A stretch of DNA of 64,000 nucleotides from Dryocola sp031988645 (GCF_051307045.1 NZ_CP150452.1:2232001-2296000); one strand, 5' to 3'. Counted from the stretch's first letter, positions 44,051-53,818 are shown. Numbers and translations: made by a program. Notes: generated from the sequence alone by a model not told the origin.

Positions 44051-45577
44051 ATGAAAAAATCACTGGTTGCGGTAGGTGTAATTGTTGCGCTGGGCGTGGT
44101 GTGGACGGGCGCGGCCTGGTACACCGGTAAACAGCTTGAAGGACGCATGGCTGAGATGATTGGCAATGCCAACGCCGAATTAAACAGGACCTCGCCGGAA
44201 GCCGGCCTGACGCTGAGCTATCAGGATTACCACCGCGGCCTGTTCCACAGCAGCATGCAGCTGGTCGTTAAGCCAACGGCGGGCGCGCAAAGCGCGCTTC
44301 TGAAACCCGGCCAGAGCGTCGTGCTCGCGGAAACTATCGACCACGGTCCCTTCCCGTTTGCCCAGCTGAAAAAATTCAATTTGCTTCCCGGCATGGCCTC
44401 CATCCGTACCGTGCTGGTCAACAACCCCACCACTAAGCCGCTGTTTGACATTACCAAAGGCCAGTCCTTTATCGATGCGCAAACCCGCGTGGGCTACAGC
44501 GGCGCGACGGCATCCGATATCAAGCTGCTGCCGCTGAGCTATCAAAACGGCGAAGAGAAAATGGCCTTCAGCGGCGGCCAGTTCACCGCGGACGTTGACG
44601 GCGAAGGCAATAAAATCTCCGTGTCCGGCGAAGCCCAAAGCGGCCTGGTGAATACCGTTAACCAGTACGGCCAGCACGTTCAGATGACGTTCAACGGCGT
44701 GAAAACCGACGGCAACAGCGAACGCAGCGAATTTGACGAGCGCGTGGGCGAGCAAAAAGCCTCGGTCGAAAAACTGGCCGTTGCCGTGGAAGGCAAGGAG
44801 CTGGCGGTGCTCGAAGGCCTGACGCTTAACGCTAAGTCCGACGTGCAGGATAAAAAGCATCTCTCCGGCCAAATCGATTACGCCATCGATGCGCTGAAGG
44901 TGCAGAATCAAAATATGGGCAGCGGCAAACTGACGCTGAAAGTCGGCAATATCGACGGCGCCGCGCTGCATCAGTTCAGCAAAATTTATAACGCGCAAAC
45001 CCAGCAGCTGCTGGCCGACCCGGCGGTGGCGGAAAATCCGGAAATTTATCAGCAAAAAGCCATCGAAGTCTTTGCAGCCAACTTCCCGCTGCTGTTAAAA
45101 GGCAGCCCGGTTGTGACCGTTGCGCCGCTGAGCTGGAAAAACGATAAGGGCGAAAGCACCTTTAACCTTTCGCTGTATATGAAGGATCCCGCAGGCGCAA
45201 CCGGCCCGGCGAACTCTCCTGAAGAGCAGCTTGACCGCTATGTGAAATCCCTCGACAGCAGGCTGGTTATCCCGATGGATATGGCTACGGCGTTTATGAC
45301 GCAGGTCGCGCAGCTTGAAGGCTATAACGCTGAAGACGCCGCTAAGCTGGCCAGCCAGCAGATCAAGGGCCTTGCGGCCATGGGCCAGATGTTCCGCGTG
45401 ACCAAAGTTGAGGACGATAGCATCACCACCAGCCTGCAGTACGGCAGCGGCAAAGTGTCGCTAAACGGCGAGCAGATGTCGCTGGGCGAACTGGTAGGGA
45501 TGTTTGCCCTGCCGGGAATGGACGTCGCGCCTCCGGAGCCTGAAGCGCCGGCGCCGGCCGTGCCGCCTGCGCAGTAA
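44051..45577 (+). CDS. ydgA: YdgA, DUF945 family protein
   Basis: A 508-residue DUF945 protein (E. coli YdgA, 502). A single N-terminal hydrophobic segment (KSLVAVGVIVALGVVWTGAA) acts as a membrane anchor, leaving a large periplasmic domain rich in beta-strands. Typical parts are QLEGRMAEMIGNANAELN, SYQDYHRGLFHSSMQLVV and FPFAQLKKFNLLPGMASI. The C-terminus is a Pro/Glu/Ala tail (PPEPEAPAPAVPPAQ). Function is unknown; a role at the envelope is inferred from topology. Confidence 0.9.
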   Translation: MKKSLVAVGVIVALGVVWTGAAWYTGKQLEGRMAEMIGNANAELNRTSPEAGLTLSYQDYHRGLFHSSMQLVVKPTAGAQSALLKPGQSVVLAETIDHGPFPFAQLKKFNLLPGMASIRTVLVNNPTTKPLFDITKGQSFIDAQTRVGYSGATASDIKLLPLSYQNGEEKMAFSGGQFTADVDGEGNKISVSGEAQSGLVNTVNQYGQHVQMTFNGVKTDGNSERSEFDERVGEQKASVEKLAVAVEGKELAVLEGLTLNAKSDVQDKKHLSGQIDYAIDALKVQNQNMGSGKLTLKVGNIDGAALHQFSKIYNAQTQQLLADPAVAENPEIYQQKAIEVFAANFPLLLKGSPVVTVAPLSWKNDKGESTFNLSLYMKDPAGATGPANSPEEQLDRYVKSLDSRLVIPMDMATAFMTQVAQLEGYNAEDAAKLASQQIKGLAAMGQMFRVTKVEDDSITTSLQYGSGKVSLNGEQMSLGELVGMFALPGMDVAPPEPEAPAPAVPPAQ

Positions 45578-45582
45578 GTAAA

Positions 45583-45606
45583 AAAAACCTCCTTCGGGAG
45601 GTTTTT
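45583..45606. terminator. Bidirectional terminator between ydgA and malI
   Basis: Ten-bp stem AAAAACCTCC/GGAGGTTTTT with tetraloop TTCG. Confidence 0.9.
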
Positions 45607-45617
45607 GCTTTTCAGCC

Positions 45618-46653
45618 TTAGCTATTGCGCACCACCAGCCGCGCGGGCATTATCTGGCTGCGCATTTCCTCCTCGCCGTTCTTCGCTCGCGCCAGGATGC
45701 GCTGCCCCGCGCTGCGGCCGATTTCTCTTGCCGGCGTCGAAACCCAGGTCAGCGGCAAATCGTCCAGCTCGTCATCCATCACCTCCGCAAAGGCGGCCAG
45801 GGCGACGTGACGGTCGTAATAGCTGTCCAGGCTCCCCTCTCCGCTTTGTCTGCCCGCGCGCAGCAGGCCGAACCACGCGCCCATGGCGATGGTGCTGTTG
45901 TGGCAAAGCACGGCCGTAATGGTGGGGTTGTGATGCAGCAAAGTGGTGATGGCATCCGCCGCCTGTTTCTGGCTGGACTCGCATTCGATTATCCATTCGC
46001 TGTGGAAAGGCAAGCCGAATTTTAACAGCGTCGCGCAATAGCCTCCCAGGCGTTCTGCCCGCGTCAGCGACGAGCCGCGGCCGCCGATCCAGGCGATGCG
46101 CTGGTGCCCCCGCTTAATTAAATGTTCCGTCACCAGCTGCGCGGCCTGCATATTATCCGGGCGAATGATATCCGCCTCGTCGAGGTAGCTGGCGCGGGAG
46201 GCAAAAACCAGCGGCAGATTTTTTTGCTCCGCTAATTCCCGCAGCTCCGCGCCCTGTCCCGCCGCGCCGGCGATAATAATGCCGTCCACGCCCTGGGCCC
46301 AGCAGCGTATCGAAGCAGCGCTGCATATGCTGGCCTTGAGCGCCGCTTTGGGTAAGGAACAGCAGTTTGCCCTGCTTTTCCAGTTCATCCGTCAGCCCGG
46401 CGGTCAGCTCCGCATAAAAAGGGTTGCACAAATCGCGGACGATCAGCCCGATGACGCCGCTTTGTCCGCCGCGCAGCGACGCCGCCTGCCGGTTGCGTAC
46501 AAAACCGAGCTTTTCGATGGCTTCATTGACGCGCGTACCGGTAGCCGCAGAGATCCTCCCTTTGCCACTCAGCACGAGCGAAACCGTCGTAACCGAGACG
46601 CCTGCGGCGTCGGCCACGTCGTTAATGGTGATTTTCTTTGCCATCGTGCTCAT
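45618..46653 (-). CDS. malI: MalI, LacI-family repressor of malXY, frameshifted as sequenced
   Basis: A LacI-type repressor of about 344 residues after repair. The helix-turn-helix is TINDVADAAGVSVTTVSLVL, the hinge RNRQAASLRGGQSGVIGLIV, and the effector domain includes IIRPDNMQAAQLVTEHLI and GYCATLLKFGLPFHSEW, all close to E. coli MalI. The frame breaks at the GGGCCC run 46295-46300; removing one base gives LLAQGVDGIIIAGAAG and joins the halves. It represses malXY from the two operators in the divergent promoter region. The start at 46653 is uncertain; ATG 46644 (MAKKIT) is also possible. The frameshift is probably a sequencing error. Confidence 0.9.
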
Positions 46654-46691
46654 AGCCAGTACAGCTCCTCCGTGAATCAGTTGTGGCACAG

Positions 46692-46707
46692 GATAAAACG
46701 TTTTACC
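46692..46707. promoter_or_regulatory. MalI operator 1 (malI-proximal)
   Basis: GATAAAACGTTTTACC, one base from the MalI palindrome GATAAAACGTTTTATC, lies 39 bases before the malI start codon, where it would mediate autorepression. Confidence 0.85.
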
Positions 46708-46770
46708 CAAACTCGTATATCAGGCGCGCAGCTCTCTTTTTAAACTGTGAACTGTCGCGCACTATAGTTT

Positions 46771-46786
46771 GGTAAAACGTTTTATC
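46771..46786. promoter_or_regulatory. MalI operator 2 (malX-proximal)
   Basis: GGTAAAACGTTTTATC differs from the MalI palindrome at one base. It directly follows a TATAGT -10-like element (46763-46768) upstream of malX, so bound MalI would overlap the transcription start. Confidence 0.85.
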
Positions 46787-46839
46787 ATCCGCGCTGTTTC
46801 GCACCGTTACTGTCTTTTAACCCCGGTACAGGAGTCGTT

Positions 46840-48432
46840 ATGGCGGCTAATACATCACAAAAAGTCACGCTGTGGGAATTTTTTCAAAACCTTGGCAAAA
46901 CCTTCATGCTGCCGGTGGCGCTGCTGTCATTCTGCGGCATTATGCTCGGTATCGGCAGCTCTTTAAGCAGCCATGACGTCGTCACCTTAATTCCTGCGCT
47001 GGGCAATCCGGCGCTGCAGCTGATCTTTGTCTGGATGAGCAAGGTCGGCTCTTTTGCCTTCAGCTTCCTGCCGGTTATGTTCTGTATCGCCATCCCGCTG
47101 GGGCTGGCGAGCGAAAACAAAGGCGTGGCCGCCTTCGCCGGCTTTGTCGGCTACGTGGTGATGAACCTCGGGGTTAACTTCTGGCTAACCGCCAAAGGTA
47201 TTTTGCCGACCACCGATGCCGCGGTGCTGAAAGCGAACAATATTCAGAACGTGCTGGGCATTCAGTCCATCGATACCGGCATTCTTGGCGCCGTGATCGC
47301 CGGCGTTATCGTGGCGATGCTGCATAAACGCTTCCACAATATCCGCCTGCCGGACGCGCTGGCCTTCTTCGGCGGCACCCGTTTCGTGCCGATTATCACC
47401 ACCGTGGTGATGGGCCTGGTGGGCCTGGTTATCCCTTTAATCTGGCCGGTATTCGCAGCCGGCATCACCGGCATCGGCAACCTGATTAACAGCGCCGGCG
47501 TGTTCGGCCCGATGATTTTCGGCACCGGCGAGCGCCTGCTGCTGCCGTTTGGCCTGCAGCATATTCTGGTGGCGCTGATTCGCTTTACCGAAGCTGGCGG
47601 CACTATGGACGTCTGCGGCCACAGCGTCAGCGGCGCGCTGACCATCTTCCAGGCGCAGCTGAGCTGCCCGACGGTGCACGGTTTCTCTGAAAGCGCGACC
47701 CGCTTCCTCTCGCAGGGTAAAATGCCGGCCTTCCTGGGCGGCCTGCCCGGCGCGGCCCTGGCGATGTACCACTGCGCCCGTCCGGAAAACCGCCACAAGA
47801 TTAAAGGCCTGCTGATTTCCGGCGTTATCGCCTGCGTGGTGGGCGGCACCACTGAACCGCTGGAGTTCCTCTTCCTGTTCGTGGCTCCGGTGCTGTATCT
47901 CATCCACGCCCTGCTCACCGGCCTCGGCTTTACCATGATGGCGGTGCTGGGGGTGACTATCGGCAATACCGACGGCAACGTTATCGACTTCGTGGTCTTC
48001 GGCATCCTGCACGGTCTGTCGACCAAATGGTATATGGTGCCGGTGGTGGCCGCGGTTTGGTTCGCGGCGTACTACGGCATCTTCCGCTTCGCCATTACCC
48101 GCTTTAACATCAAAACGCCCGGTCGCGATATCGACACCACCAGCAGCGCGGAAAAAGCGATCGCCGGCCAGGTGGGCAAATCCGGCTACAACGTTCCGGC
48201 GATGCTTGCAGCGCTTGGCGGCGCGGAAAATGTCGTCACGCTGGACAACTGCATTACCCGCCTGCGGATGACGGTGAAGGATATGTCGCTGGTGGACAGC
48301 GCCGCGCTGAAAAACCTTCGCGCCATCGGCGTTGTGCAGCTAAACCAGCACAATCTGCAGGTGGTTATCGGGCCGCAGGTCCAGTCGGTTAAAGATGAAA
48401 TGGCCAGCCTGATGAGTACCGCGCAGGCGTAA
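46840..48432 (+). CDS. malX: MalX, PTS maltose/glucose-type EIICB component
   Basis: A 530-residue PTS permease, same length as E. coli MalX. The N-terminal EIIC domain has about ten membrane helices and motifs such as GGTTEPLEFLFLFVAP; the C-terminal EIIB domain has the phosphorylated cysteine in VTLDNCITRLRM. It can transport glucose and maltose when derepressed, but the natural substrate is unknown. It is the first gene of the MalI-controlled malXY unit, with malY 188 bp downstream. Confidence 0.96.
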   Translation: MAANTSQKVTLWEFFQNLGKTFMLPVALLSFCGIMLGIGSSLSSHDVVTLIPALGNPALQLIFVWMSKVGSFAFSFLPVMFCIAIPLGLASENKGVAAFAGFVGYVVMNLGVNFWLTAKGILPTTDAAVLKANNIQNVLGIQSIDTGILGAVIAGVIVAMLHKRFHNIRLPDALAFFGGTRFVPIITTVVMGLVGLVIPLIWPVFAAGITGIGNLINSAGVFGPMIFGTGERLLLPFGLQHILVALIRFTEAGGTMDVCGHSVSGALTIFQAQLSCPTVHGFSESATRFLSQGKMPAFLGGLPGAALAMYHCARPENRHKIKGLLISGVIACVVGGTTEPLEFLFLFVAPVLYLIHALLTGLGFTMMAVLGVTIGNTDGNVIDFVVFGILHGLSTKWYMVPVVAAVWFAAYYGIFRFAITRFNIKTPGRDIDTTSSAEKAIAGQVGKSGYNVPAMLAALGGAENVVTLDNCITRLRMTVKDMSLVDSAALKNLRAIGVVQLNQHNLQVVIGPQVQSVKDEMASLMSTAQA

Positions 48433-48440
48433 ACCACAAA

Positions 48441-48604
48441 GGGCGCGGCGGCGCCCTTAAGGTTGATGACAAACGACCGAAAAGCGTGGTTTTCGGTCGT
48501 CCGGGATAAACCAGAAAATATTATCCCTGATTTTATCAGTCATGATTAACTCCCCCTTAAGCACGATAATGCTTTATCAATGTCTCAGGGGCGCAGCGGC
48601 GCCC
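48441..48604. repeat. Hairpin-rich spacer between malX and malY
   Basis: The 188-bp malX-malY gap contains four stem-loops. The outer two are near-copies: GGGCGCGGCGGCGCCC at 48441-48456 and GGGCGCAGCGGCGCCC at 48589-48604. Between them lie a perfect 11-bp stem ACGACCGAAAA/TTTTCGGTCGT (48473-48500) and GGGATAA/TTATCCC (48503-48527). None has a proper T-tract. They may limit read-through, stabilise malX mRNA or be remnants of a small repeat element. Confidence 0.6.
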
Positions 48605-48620
48605 TTTGCTGTGAGGTTCT

Positions 48621-49793
48621 ATGTTCGATTTTTCTGTTCCGGTCGATCGCCACGGCACGTGGTGCACCCAGTGGGATTACGTGGCGGACCGTTTTGGCGC
48701 GGCGGATCTGCTGCCCTTCACCATCTCCGATATGGATTTCCCCACCGCTCCGGTTATTCTCTCGGCGCTGCAGCAGCGCCTTACGCACGGGGTGCTTGGC
48801 TACAGCCGCTGGAAGAATGACGATTTTATCGGCGCCGTTGCGCACTGGTATCAAAAACGCTTTAACAGCGCTGTCGATGCTGAAAGCCTGGTCTATGGTC
48901 CGTCGGTTATCTATATGGTTTCGCAGCTGATCCGCCTGTGGTCCGCCCCGGGCGACGCGGTGCTTATCCATACGCCTGCCTACGACGCCTTTTATAAAGC
49001 CATCGCCGGCAACGATCGCCAGGTATTCAGCGCCCCGCTGCGCAATACCGCCGCGGGCTGGCTGTGTGATATGGCCGCTCTTGAAGCGCAGCTTGCAAAA
49101 CCTGAATGCAAAATCATGCTGCTGTGCAGCCCGCAAAACCCGACGGGCAAAGTCTGGACGCGTGCAGAGCTGGAAACCATGGCGGAGCTGTGCGAACGCC
49201 ATAGCGTGCGCGTCATCAGCGATGAAATCCATATGGACATGGTCTGGGACGGCCATCGGCACACGCCGTGGTGCGAGGTGGGCAAAGGGCGCTGGGCGCT
49301 GTTTACCTCCGGTTCGAAGAGCTTCAACATTCCCGCCTTGACCGGCGCATACGGGCTGATTAGCGATGAGCAGGATCGGCAGGCCTATCTGGGCGTGCTC
49401 AAGGGCCAGGACGGGCTTTCCTCGCCTGCGGTGCTGGCGCTGGTGGCGCATATCGCAGCCTATCGTGAAGGAGAGCCCTGGCTTGAGGCCCTGCGCGCCT
49501 ACCTGCAAAGCAATCTTGAGTACGTCGCCAGTACGCTGAACGAGGCGTTTGCGCAACTTAGCTGGCGGCCGCCGCAGTCGACCTATCTGGCGTGGATCGA
49601 TTTGCGTCCGCTGGGCCTGGATGATAAAGCTCTGCAAAAAGTGCTGATTGAGCAGCAAAAGGTCGCCATCATGCCGGGATATACCTACGGCGCTGAAGGA
49701 AACGGTTTTATCCGGCTCAACGCCGGCTGCCCGCGGGTGAAGCTTGAAGAGGGCGTCAAGCGCCTCATCGCCGCTATCCGATCGCTGCAATAA
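48621..49793 (+). CDS. malY: MalY, PLP-dependent cystathionine beta-lyase
   Basis: A 390-residue fold-type I PLP enzyme, same length as E. coli MalY, a C-S lyase that can replace MetC and also inhibits the MalT activator by protein contact. The PLP lysine is in TSGSKSFNIPALTGAYG; other cofactor contacts lie in CSPQNPTGKVW and ISDEIHMDMVWDG. AGGTTCT precedes the ATG. It is placed downstream of malX, but here hairpins separate the two genes, so its expression relative to malX may differ. Confidence 0.96.
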   Translation: MFDFSVPVDRHGTWCTQWDYVADRFGAADLLPFTISDMDFPTAPVILSALQQRLTHGVLGYSRWKNDDFIGAVAHWYQKRFNSAVDAESLVYGPSVIYMVSQLIRLWSAPGDAVLIHTPAYDAFYKAIAGNDRQVFSAPLRNTAAGWLCDMAALEAQLAKPECKIMLLCSPQNPTGKVWTRAELETMAELCERHSVRVISDEIHMDMVWDGHRHTPWCEVGKGRWALFTSGSKSFNIPALTGAYGLISDEQDRQAYLGVLKGQDGLSSPAVLALVAHIAAYREGEPWLEALRAYLQSNLEYVASTLNEAFAQLSWRPPQSTYLAWIDLRPLGLDDKALQKVLIEQQKVAIMPGYTYGAEGNGFIRLNAGCPRVKLEEGVKRLIAAIRSLQ

Positions 49794-49910
49794 AGCAACG
49801 GGGAGGCCGCCGCCCTTTTATTTGCGCAACTTATTGCTGCCGGCAGATAGCATTTTGGCTATGAATGTTTTTATAATGTGTCGCACTTTAATCAAAAAAA
49901 GAGTGCGACC

Positions 49911-50912
49911 ATGATTGATACCAGCCTGCCGTTAACCGATTTGCACCGCCACCTTGATGGCAACATTCGTGCTCAAACTATCCTTGACCTGGGCCGCCAG
50001 TATAATTTGCCGCTTCCGGCAACCACCGTTGAATCCCTGATCCCGCACGTGCAGGTGGTGGAAACCGCGCCGGACCTGGTGAGCTTCCTGTCGAAGCTGG
50101 ACTGGGGCGTGAAGGTGCTTGCCACCCTCGACGCCTGCCGCCGCGTAGCCTGGGAAAATATTGAAGACGCCGCCCGTAACGGCCTGCATTACGTTGAGCT
50201 GCGCTTCTCGCCGGGCTATATGGCGATGACGCACGGCCTGCCGGTTGCCGGAGTGGTGGAGGCCGTTATCGCAGGCGTGCGCGAAGGCTGCCGTGATTTT
50301 GGCGTCGAAGCCCGTTTGATTGGCATTCTGAGCCGCACCTTCGGCGAAGCCGCCTGTCAGGCCGAGCTGGAAGCCCTGCTTGCCCACCGCGATCGGATAA
50401 CCGCGCTGGATCTGGCGGGCGATGAGCTGGGCTTCCCCGGCAGCCTGTTCCTTAATCATTTTAACCGCGCGCGCGACGCCGGCTGGCGCATCACCGTGCA
50501 CGCGGGCGAAGCGGCCGGGCCGGAAAGCATCTGGCAGGCGATTCGCGAGCTGGGCGCCGAGCGCATTGGTCACGGCGTCAAGGCGATTGAGGATCCTGCG
50601 CTGATGGATTTCCTGGCGGAGCAAGGCATCGGCATCGAATCCTGCCTGACATCCAATATCCAGACCAGCACAGTGGCGTCGCTGGATAAACACCCGCTGG
50701 TCAAGTTCCTCAACCACGGCGTGCTGGCGACCATTAATACCGACGACCCGGCGGTTCAGGGCATCGATATCGTTCACGAATATACCGTTGCGGCGCCGCA
50801 GGCGGGCCTGAGCGCGGCGCAGATCCGCACCGCGCAGGAGAATGGTTTAAAAATCGCCTTCCTTAGCGAAGCTGAAAAGCAGGCGCTGCTTGCTAAAGTG
50901 CGCGCTGCTTAA
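49911..50912 (+). CDS. add: Add, adenosine deaminase
   Basis: A 333-residue zinc enzyme converting adenosine and deoxyadenosine to inosine and deoxyinosine in purine salvage; same length as E. coli Add. Zinc and catalytic residues are visible in order: LHRHLDGN, HAGEAAGPES, IGHGVKAIED and NTDDPAVQG. The ATG at 49911 gives MIDTSLPLTDLHRHLDG as in E. coli; an upstream in-frame start at 49878 is not supported. In E. coli ydgJ follows closely; here an accessory segment intervenes. Confidence 0.97.
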   Translation: MIDTSLPLTDLHRHLDGNIRAQTILDLGRQYNLPLPATTVESLIPHVQVVETAPDLVSFLSKLDWGVKVLATLDACRRVAWENIEDAARNGLHYVELRFSPGYMAMTHGLPVAGVVEAVIAGVREGCRDFGVEARLIGILSRTFGEAACQAELEALLAHRDRITALDLAGDELGFPGSLFLNHFNRARDAGWRITVHAGEAAGPESIWQAIRELGAERIGHGVKAIEDPALMDFLAEQGIGIESCLTSNIQTSTVASLDKHPLVKFLNHGVLATINTDDPAVQGIDIVHEYTVAAPQAGLSAAQIRTAQENGLKIAFLSEAEKQALLAKVRAA

Positions 50913-50933
50913 TAGCGCCGGCGGCGACTCGGG

Positions 50934-51932
50934 TCAGGAGGCTGACTCCAGCTGCCGCTTCTCTTTTGCCGTCTTACGCGCATAGCGCTGGGCCAGGACC
51001 GCGCACACCATCAGCTGAATCTGGTGGAAAATCATCAGCGGCAGCACCATCATCCCCACCGCGCTCGCAGGGAATAAGACGTTCGCCATCGGCACGCCGT
51101 TGGCGAGACTTTTCTTCGAGCCGCAGAAGACAATGGTAATCTCATCGGCGGTGTTAAAGCCCAGCAGCCGCGCAGCCCAGGTATTAATCAACAGCACTAT
51201 CGCCAGCAGCACCACTGAGCATGCCAGCACGCCCAACAGGGCGTAGCCGTCAACCTGATGCCAGATCCCCTGCACCACCGCTTCGCTGAACGCGACGTAC
51301 ACCACCAGCAGAATGGAGGAGCGATCCGTCAGGCTGATGAGTTTTTTATGCTTATCCACCCAGCGGCCAATCAGCGGGCGCGACAGGTGGCCAACCACAA
51401 AGGGCACCATCAGCTGCATGATAATTTTGCCAATCGCATGCAGGGTATCCGTCGACCCTTCCTGGGTATTCATCAGCGCGCCGACCAGCACCGGCGAGAG
51501 AAATATCCCCAGAATGCTGGATGCCGAGGCGCTGCAAACCGCCGCCGCCACGTTCCCGCCCGCCACGGAGGTAAAAGCGATGGCCGACTGCACCGTCGCC
51601 GGCAGCGCGCAGAGATAGAGAAAGCCCATGTACAGCGGCTGGTTAAGCACGGCGGGCGACAAAAAGCCCATCGCCAGGCCAAGCAGCGGGAAGAGCGCAA
51701 AGGTGCTGAGAAACACCACCAGATGCAGCTTCCAGTGCCCTATCCCCGCCACGATCGCGTCGCGGGAAAGCTTCGCGCCGTGCATAAAGAACAGCAGCGC
51801 TATGGCAACCGCGGTCAGATATTCAAACCCCGTTTTGACTACGCCTTCGCAGGGAAAGAGCGAGGCCACCACCACCACCGCAATCATCACCAGTAAAAAT
51901 TTATCGATTTTCAGACGCTGCAACCAACCCAT
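50934..51932 (-). CDS. yfeH: YfeH-like bile acid:sodium symporter family protein
   Basis: A 332-residue membrane protein of the BASS/SBF-like family, the same length as E. coli YfeH. About ten helices are evident. The conserved AIAFTSVAGGNVAAAVCSAS crossover motif and FCGSKKSLANGVPMANVLFP are close to YfeH. The transported substrate is unknown. It converges on add and is divergent from the lipoprotein gene. In E. coli yfeH is at a different locus, so this is either a translocated gene or a second copy. Confidence 0.85.
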   Translation of the reverse strand: MGWLQRLKIDKFLLVMIAVVVVASLFPCEGVVKTGFEYLTAVAIALLFFMHGAKLSRDAIVAGIGHWKLHLVVFLSTFALFPLLGLAMGFLSPAVLNQPLYMGFLYLCALPATVQSAIAFTSVAGGNVAAAVCSASASSILGIFLSPVLVGALMNTQEGSTDTLHAIGKIIMQLMVPFVVGHLSRPLIGRWVDKHKKLISLTDRSSILLVVYVAFSEAVVQGIWHQVDGYALLGVLACSVVLLAIVLLINTWAARLLGFNTADEITIVFCGSKKSLANGVPMANVLFPASAVGMMVLPLMIFHQIQLMVCAVLAQRYARKTAKEKRQLESAS

Positions 51933-52393
51933 GTCCTGTCCTTCATTAACGTTTCGGGAACTTCATTTCCTTACTTTGCATCAAATTTATTAAAGTTGCG
52001 AGCAATGGGAAACCCACGAAATTTAAGGGGAATTTCAAAGCATATATTCTGTATTACCCGCTTCGTTCGGTAATTTAATATAAAGCACAATGTCTCTTTT
52101 AAGGTCATGCAATTTTCTCCTTAAGAACATTCTCAATAACAAAAATCATGCAGCTTAGCCAGCTGCCTGAATGTAATAAAACAACCACTCTAAAGTTTAT
52201 TATAACTCATTGTATTTTATTGGATTAAATATTGGAAATTAATTCAAAATTAACTACCAATAAAAACAAAGGCGATCTCGTCGTCATTTATTAACCTTTT
52301 ATGAAATAATTTTATCGCGCCAATGGCGGTGATGAAAAATTAACTTACAATTATTATTACGCCCTCTGGCGTTCTATTCTGTGGAGTATGATT
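51933..52393. other. A+T-rich intergenic region upstream of the lipoprotein gene
   Basis: About 460 bp with no supportable gene and visibly lower G+C than everything around it, especially 52090-52370, with many A/T runs. Such stretches are typical H-NS targets and often mark acquired promoters. A ribosome-binding GGAG lies at 52383-52386 before the lipoprotein start. No tRNA, IS end or att-like repeat is seen. Confidence 0.55.
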
Positions 52394-53732
52394 ATGCGTT
52401 CAAATAACGTTGGCCACCTCAGCGCGGTTGCGGTGGTAGTACTTCTTGCACTTTCACTTTCCGCCTGTAGTGGAAGCGGCGGCGGCTCGCATAATACGGC
52501 GAAAAACAATCCGGCCCACCGGCAGTAACGCCGGTTCGGGCGCCGGCTCGGATGGAGGAACAGGCAGCGGTGATGGCAGCACCGCCGGTAACGGCAGCGA
52601 TGGCAATGGGGATGGCGCAAACGCAGGCAACGGTAGCGGCAATAACGGCAACGGCGCAACCGCAGGTAACGGCGGTACGGGTTCAGGTTCCGGAAGCAAT
52701 GGCGGCTCCGGCGCAGGCGCCGGTACCGGTAACGGAGGCGGAAACGCCGGCGGCGGCACGGGTACGGGAGGCGACGGCACCGGCGGAGGCGGCGATGGCG
52801 GGGGCACCAGCACCGCGTCGAATAACTCGGCCGTAAATAATATCCTCAAAGATACGGGAAATGCCGGCAGCGGCCTGGGCTCCACGCTCACCGACGTCGG
52901 CAGCCAAATCCCACTTAGCAATAATCCCGTTACCTCAACCGTGTCCCTGGCCGTTGAAGGCGCGGGTACGGCCGTGTCCACCGTGAGCAATGGCATAACC
53001 CAGGGGCCCGGCAACGCTAATAATCCCAACGGGCTGGGAACGGCGCTCGCCGGCACAACCGGGACGGTGTCCGGATTAGGCACGACCGTTTCGGCTATCG
53101 GGACCAACCTTGCCAGCACGACCTCAGGTACGCCGGTTAACGGCGCGACGGGCCTCGTGGGCGGCGTAGTCGACTCTACCGGCAGAGTGGTTACCGGTAC
53201 GGGCAACGCCCTGACCTCGGCCGTACAAAGTGACGGTGTCACAAGGTTGACCACCGCGACCACCGGGGCGGTAAATACCGCCCTTACCGATACCCAGAAA
53301 ACCACCCAGGCCGTGGGCGGCGCGACGGGACTTGGCGCGCCGGTCAATAACCTGCTGACGACGGTAGGCACCGGCGTCAGCGGCGCTGGCGCCCGGGTCA
53401 GCGAAAGCGCGCCTGCGCTCAACGGTACCGGGCAGCTTGTGCAAAACGTAGGTCAAGTGGTGACGGATACCGGCGGCCTGGTCAAGCCGGCGCAGGGTTC
53501 AGGAAGCTCCGGCGCAGGCGGCATATCAGCGGGGGCCGATGCCAACGTCGACGTGGGTAAACAAGGGCTGGCTGCAAACCTTGGCGCAACCGTTAATGGC
53601 GTAACCACCGGGCTGACAGCCGCTTTGACGACCAATACCGCTACCACCAACAATGCTGCTGCCGGGAGCACAGGCGGCCCGGTCAGCGGCCTGACTACCA
53701 CCCTGGGCGGCGTTCTGACGCCTAAAAAATAA
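52394..53732 (+). CDS. Gly/Asn/Ser-rich collagen-like surface lipoprotein, frameshifted as sequenced
   Basis: After repair the protein has about 445 residues. Residues 1-25 form a lipoprotein signal with lipobox LSAC (LLALSLSACSG), spaced seven bases from GGAG. The next 110 or so residues are almost only Gly, Asn, Ser, Ala, Thr and Asp (GNGSDGNGDGANAGNGSG style). The remainder is a Thr/Val/Gly/Leu repeat region (LGTTVSAIGTNLASTTSG, NNLLTTVGTGVSGAGARVSE) without cysteines. This resembles enterobacterial proteins annotated collagen-like, though a strict Gly-X-Y repeat is not seen. Removing one C from GGCCC at 52513-52517 joins the signal to the body (NNPATGSNAG). It is followed by a TpsB transporter gene, suggesting it is that transporter's partner; this is inference. 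Confidence 0.7.
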
Positions 53733-53749
53733 TATTGATAACGGCACGC

Positions 53750-53776
53750 ATGCTCCCGTATTAACGGCGGGAGCAT
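53750..53776. terminator. Hairpin between the lipoprotein and TpsB genes
   Basis: Perfect 9-bp stem ATGCTCCCG/CGGGAGCAT with a 9-nt loop lies 17 bases after the lipoprotein stop codon. The tail (ACATTTT) is only partly T-rich, so it may act as a partial terminator that lowers transporter expression relative to the lipoprotein. Confidence 0.55.
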
Positions 53777-53818
53777 ACATTTTAAAGCTGATTTCAGCGC
53801 GTGACGAAGGACCTGCCG

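Noticed and set aside
46746..46761. CRP-like TGTGA motif upstream of malX
   Set aside because: The second half-site is poor and its distance to the TATAGT element does not fit a class I or II activation site.
48585..49790. 401-codon open frame antisense to malY
   Set aside because: Shadow of malY; no start signal or protein family.
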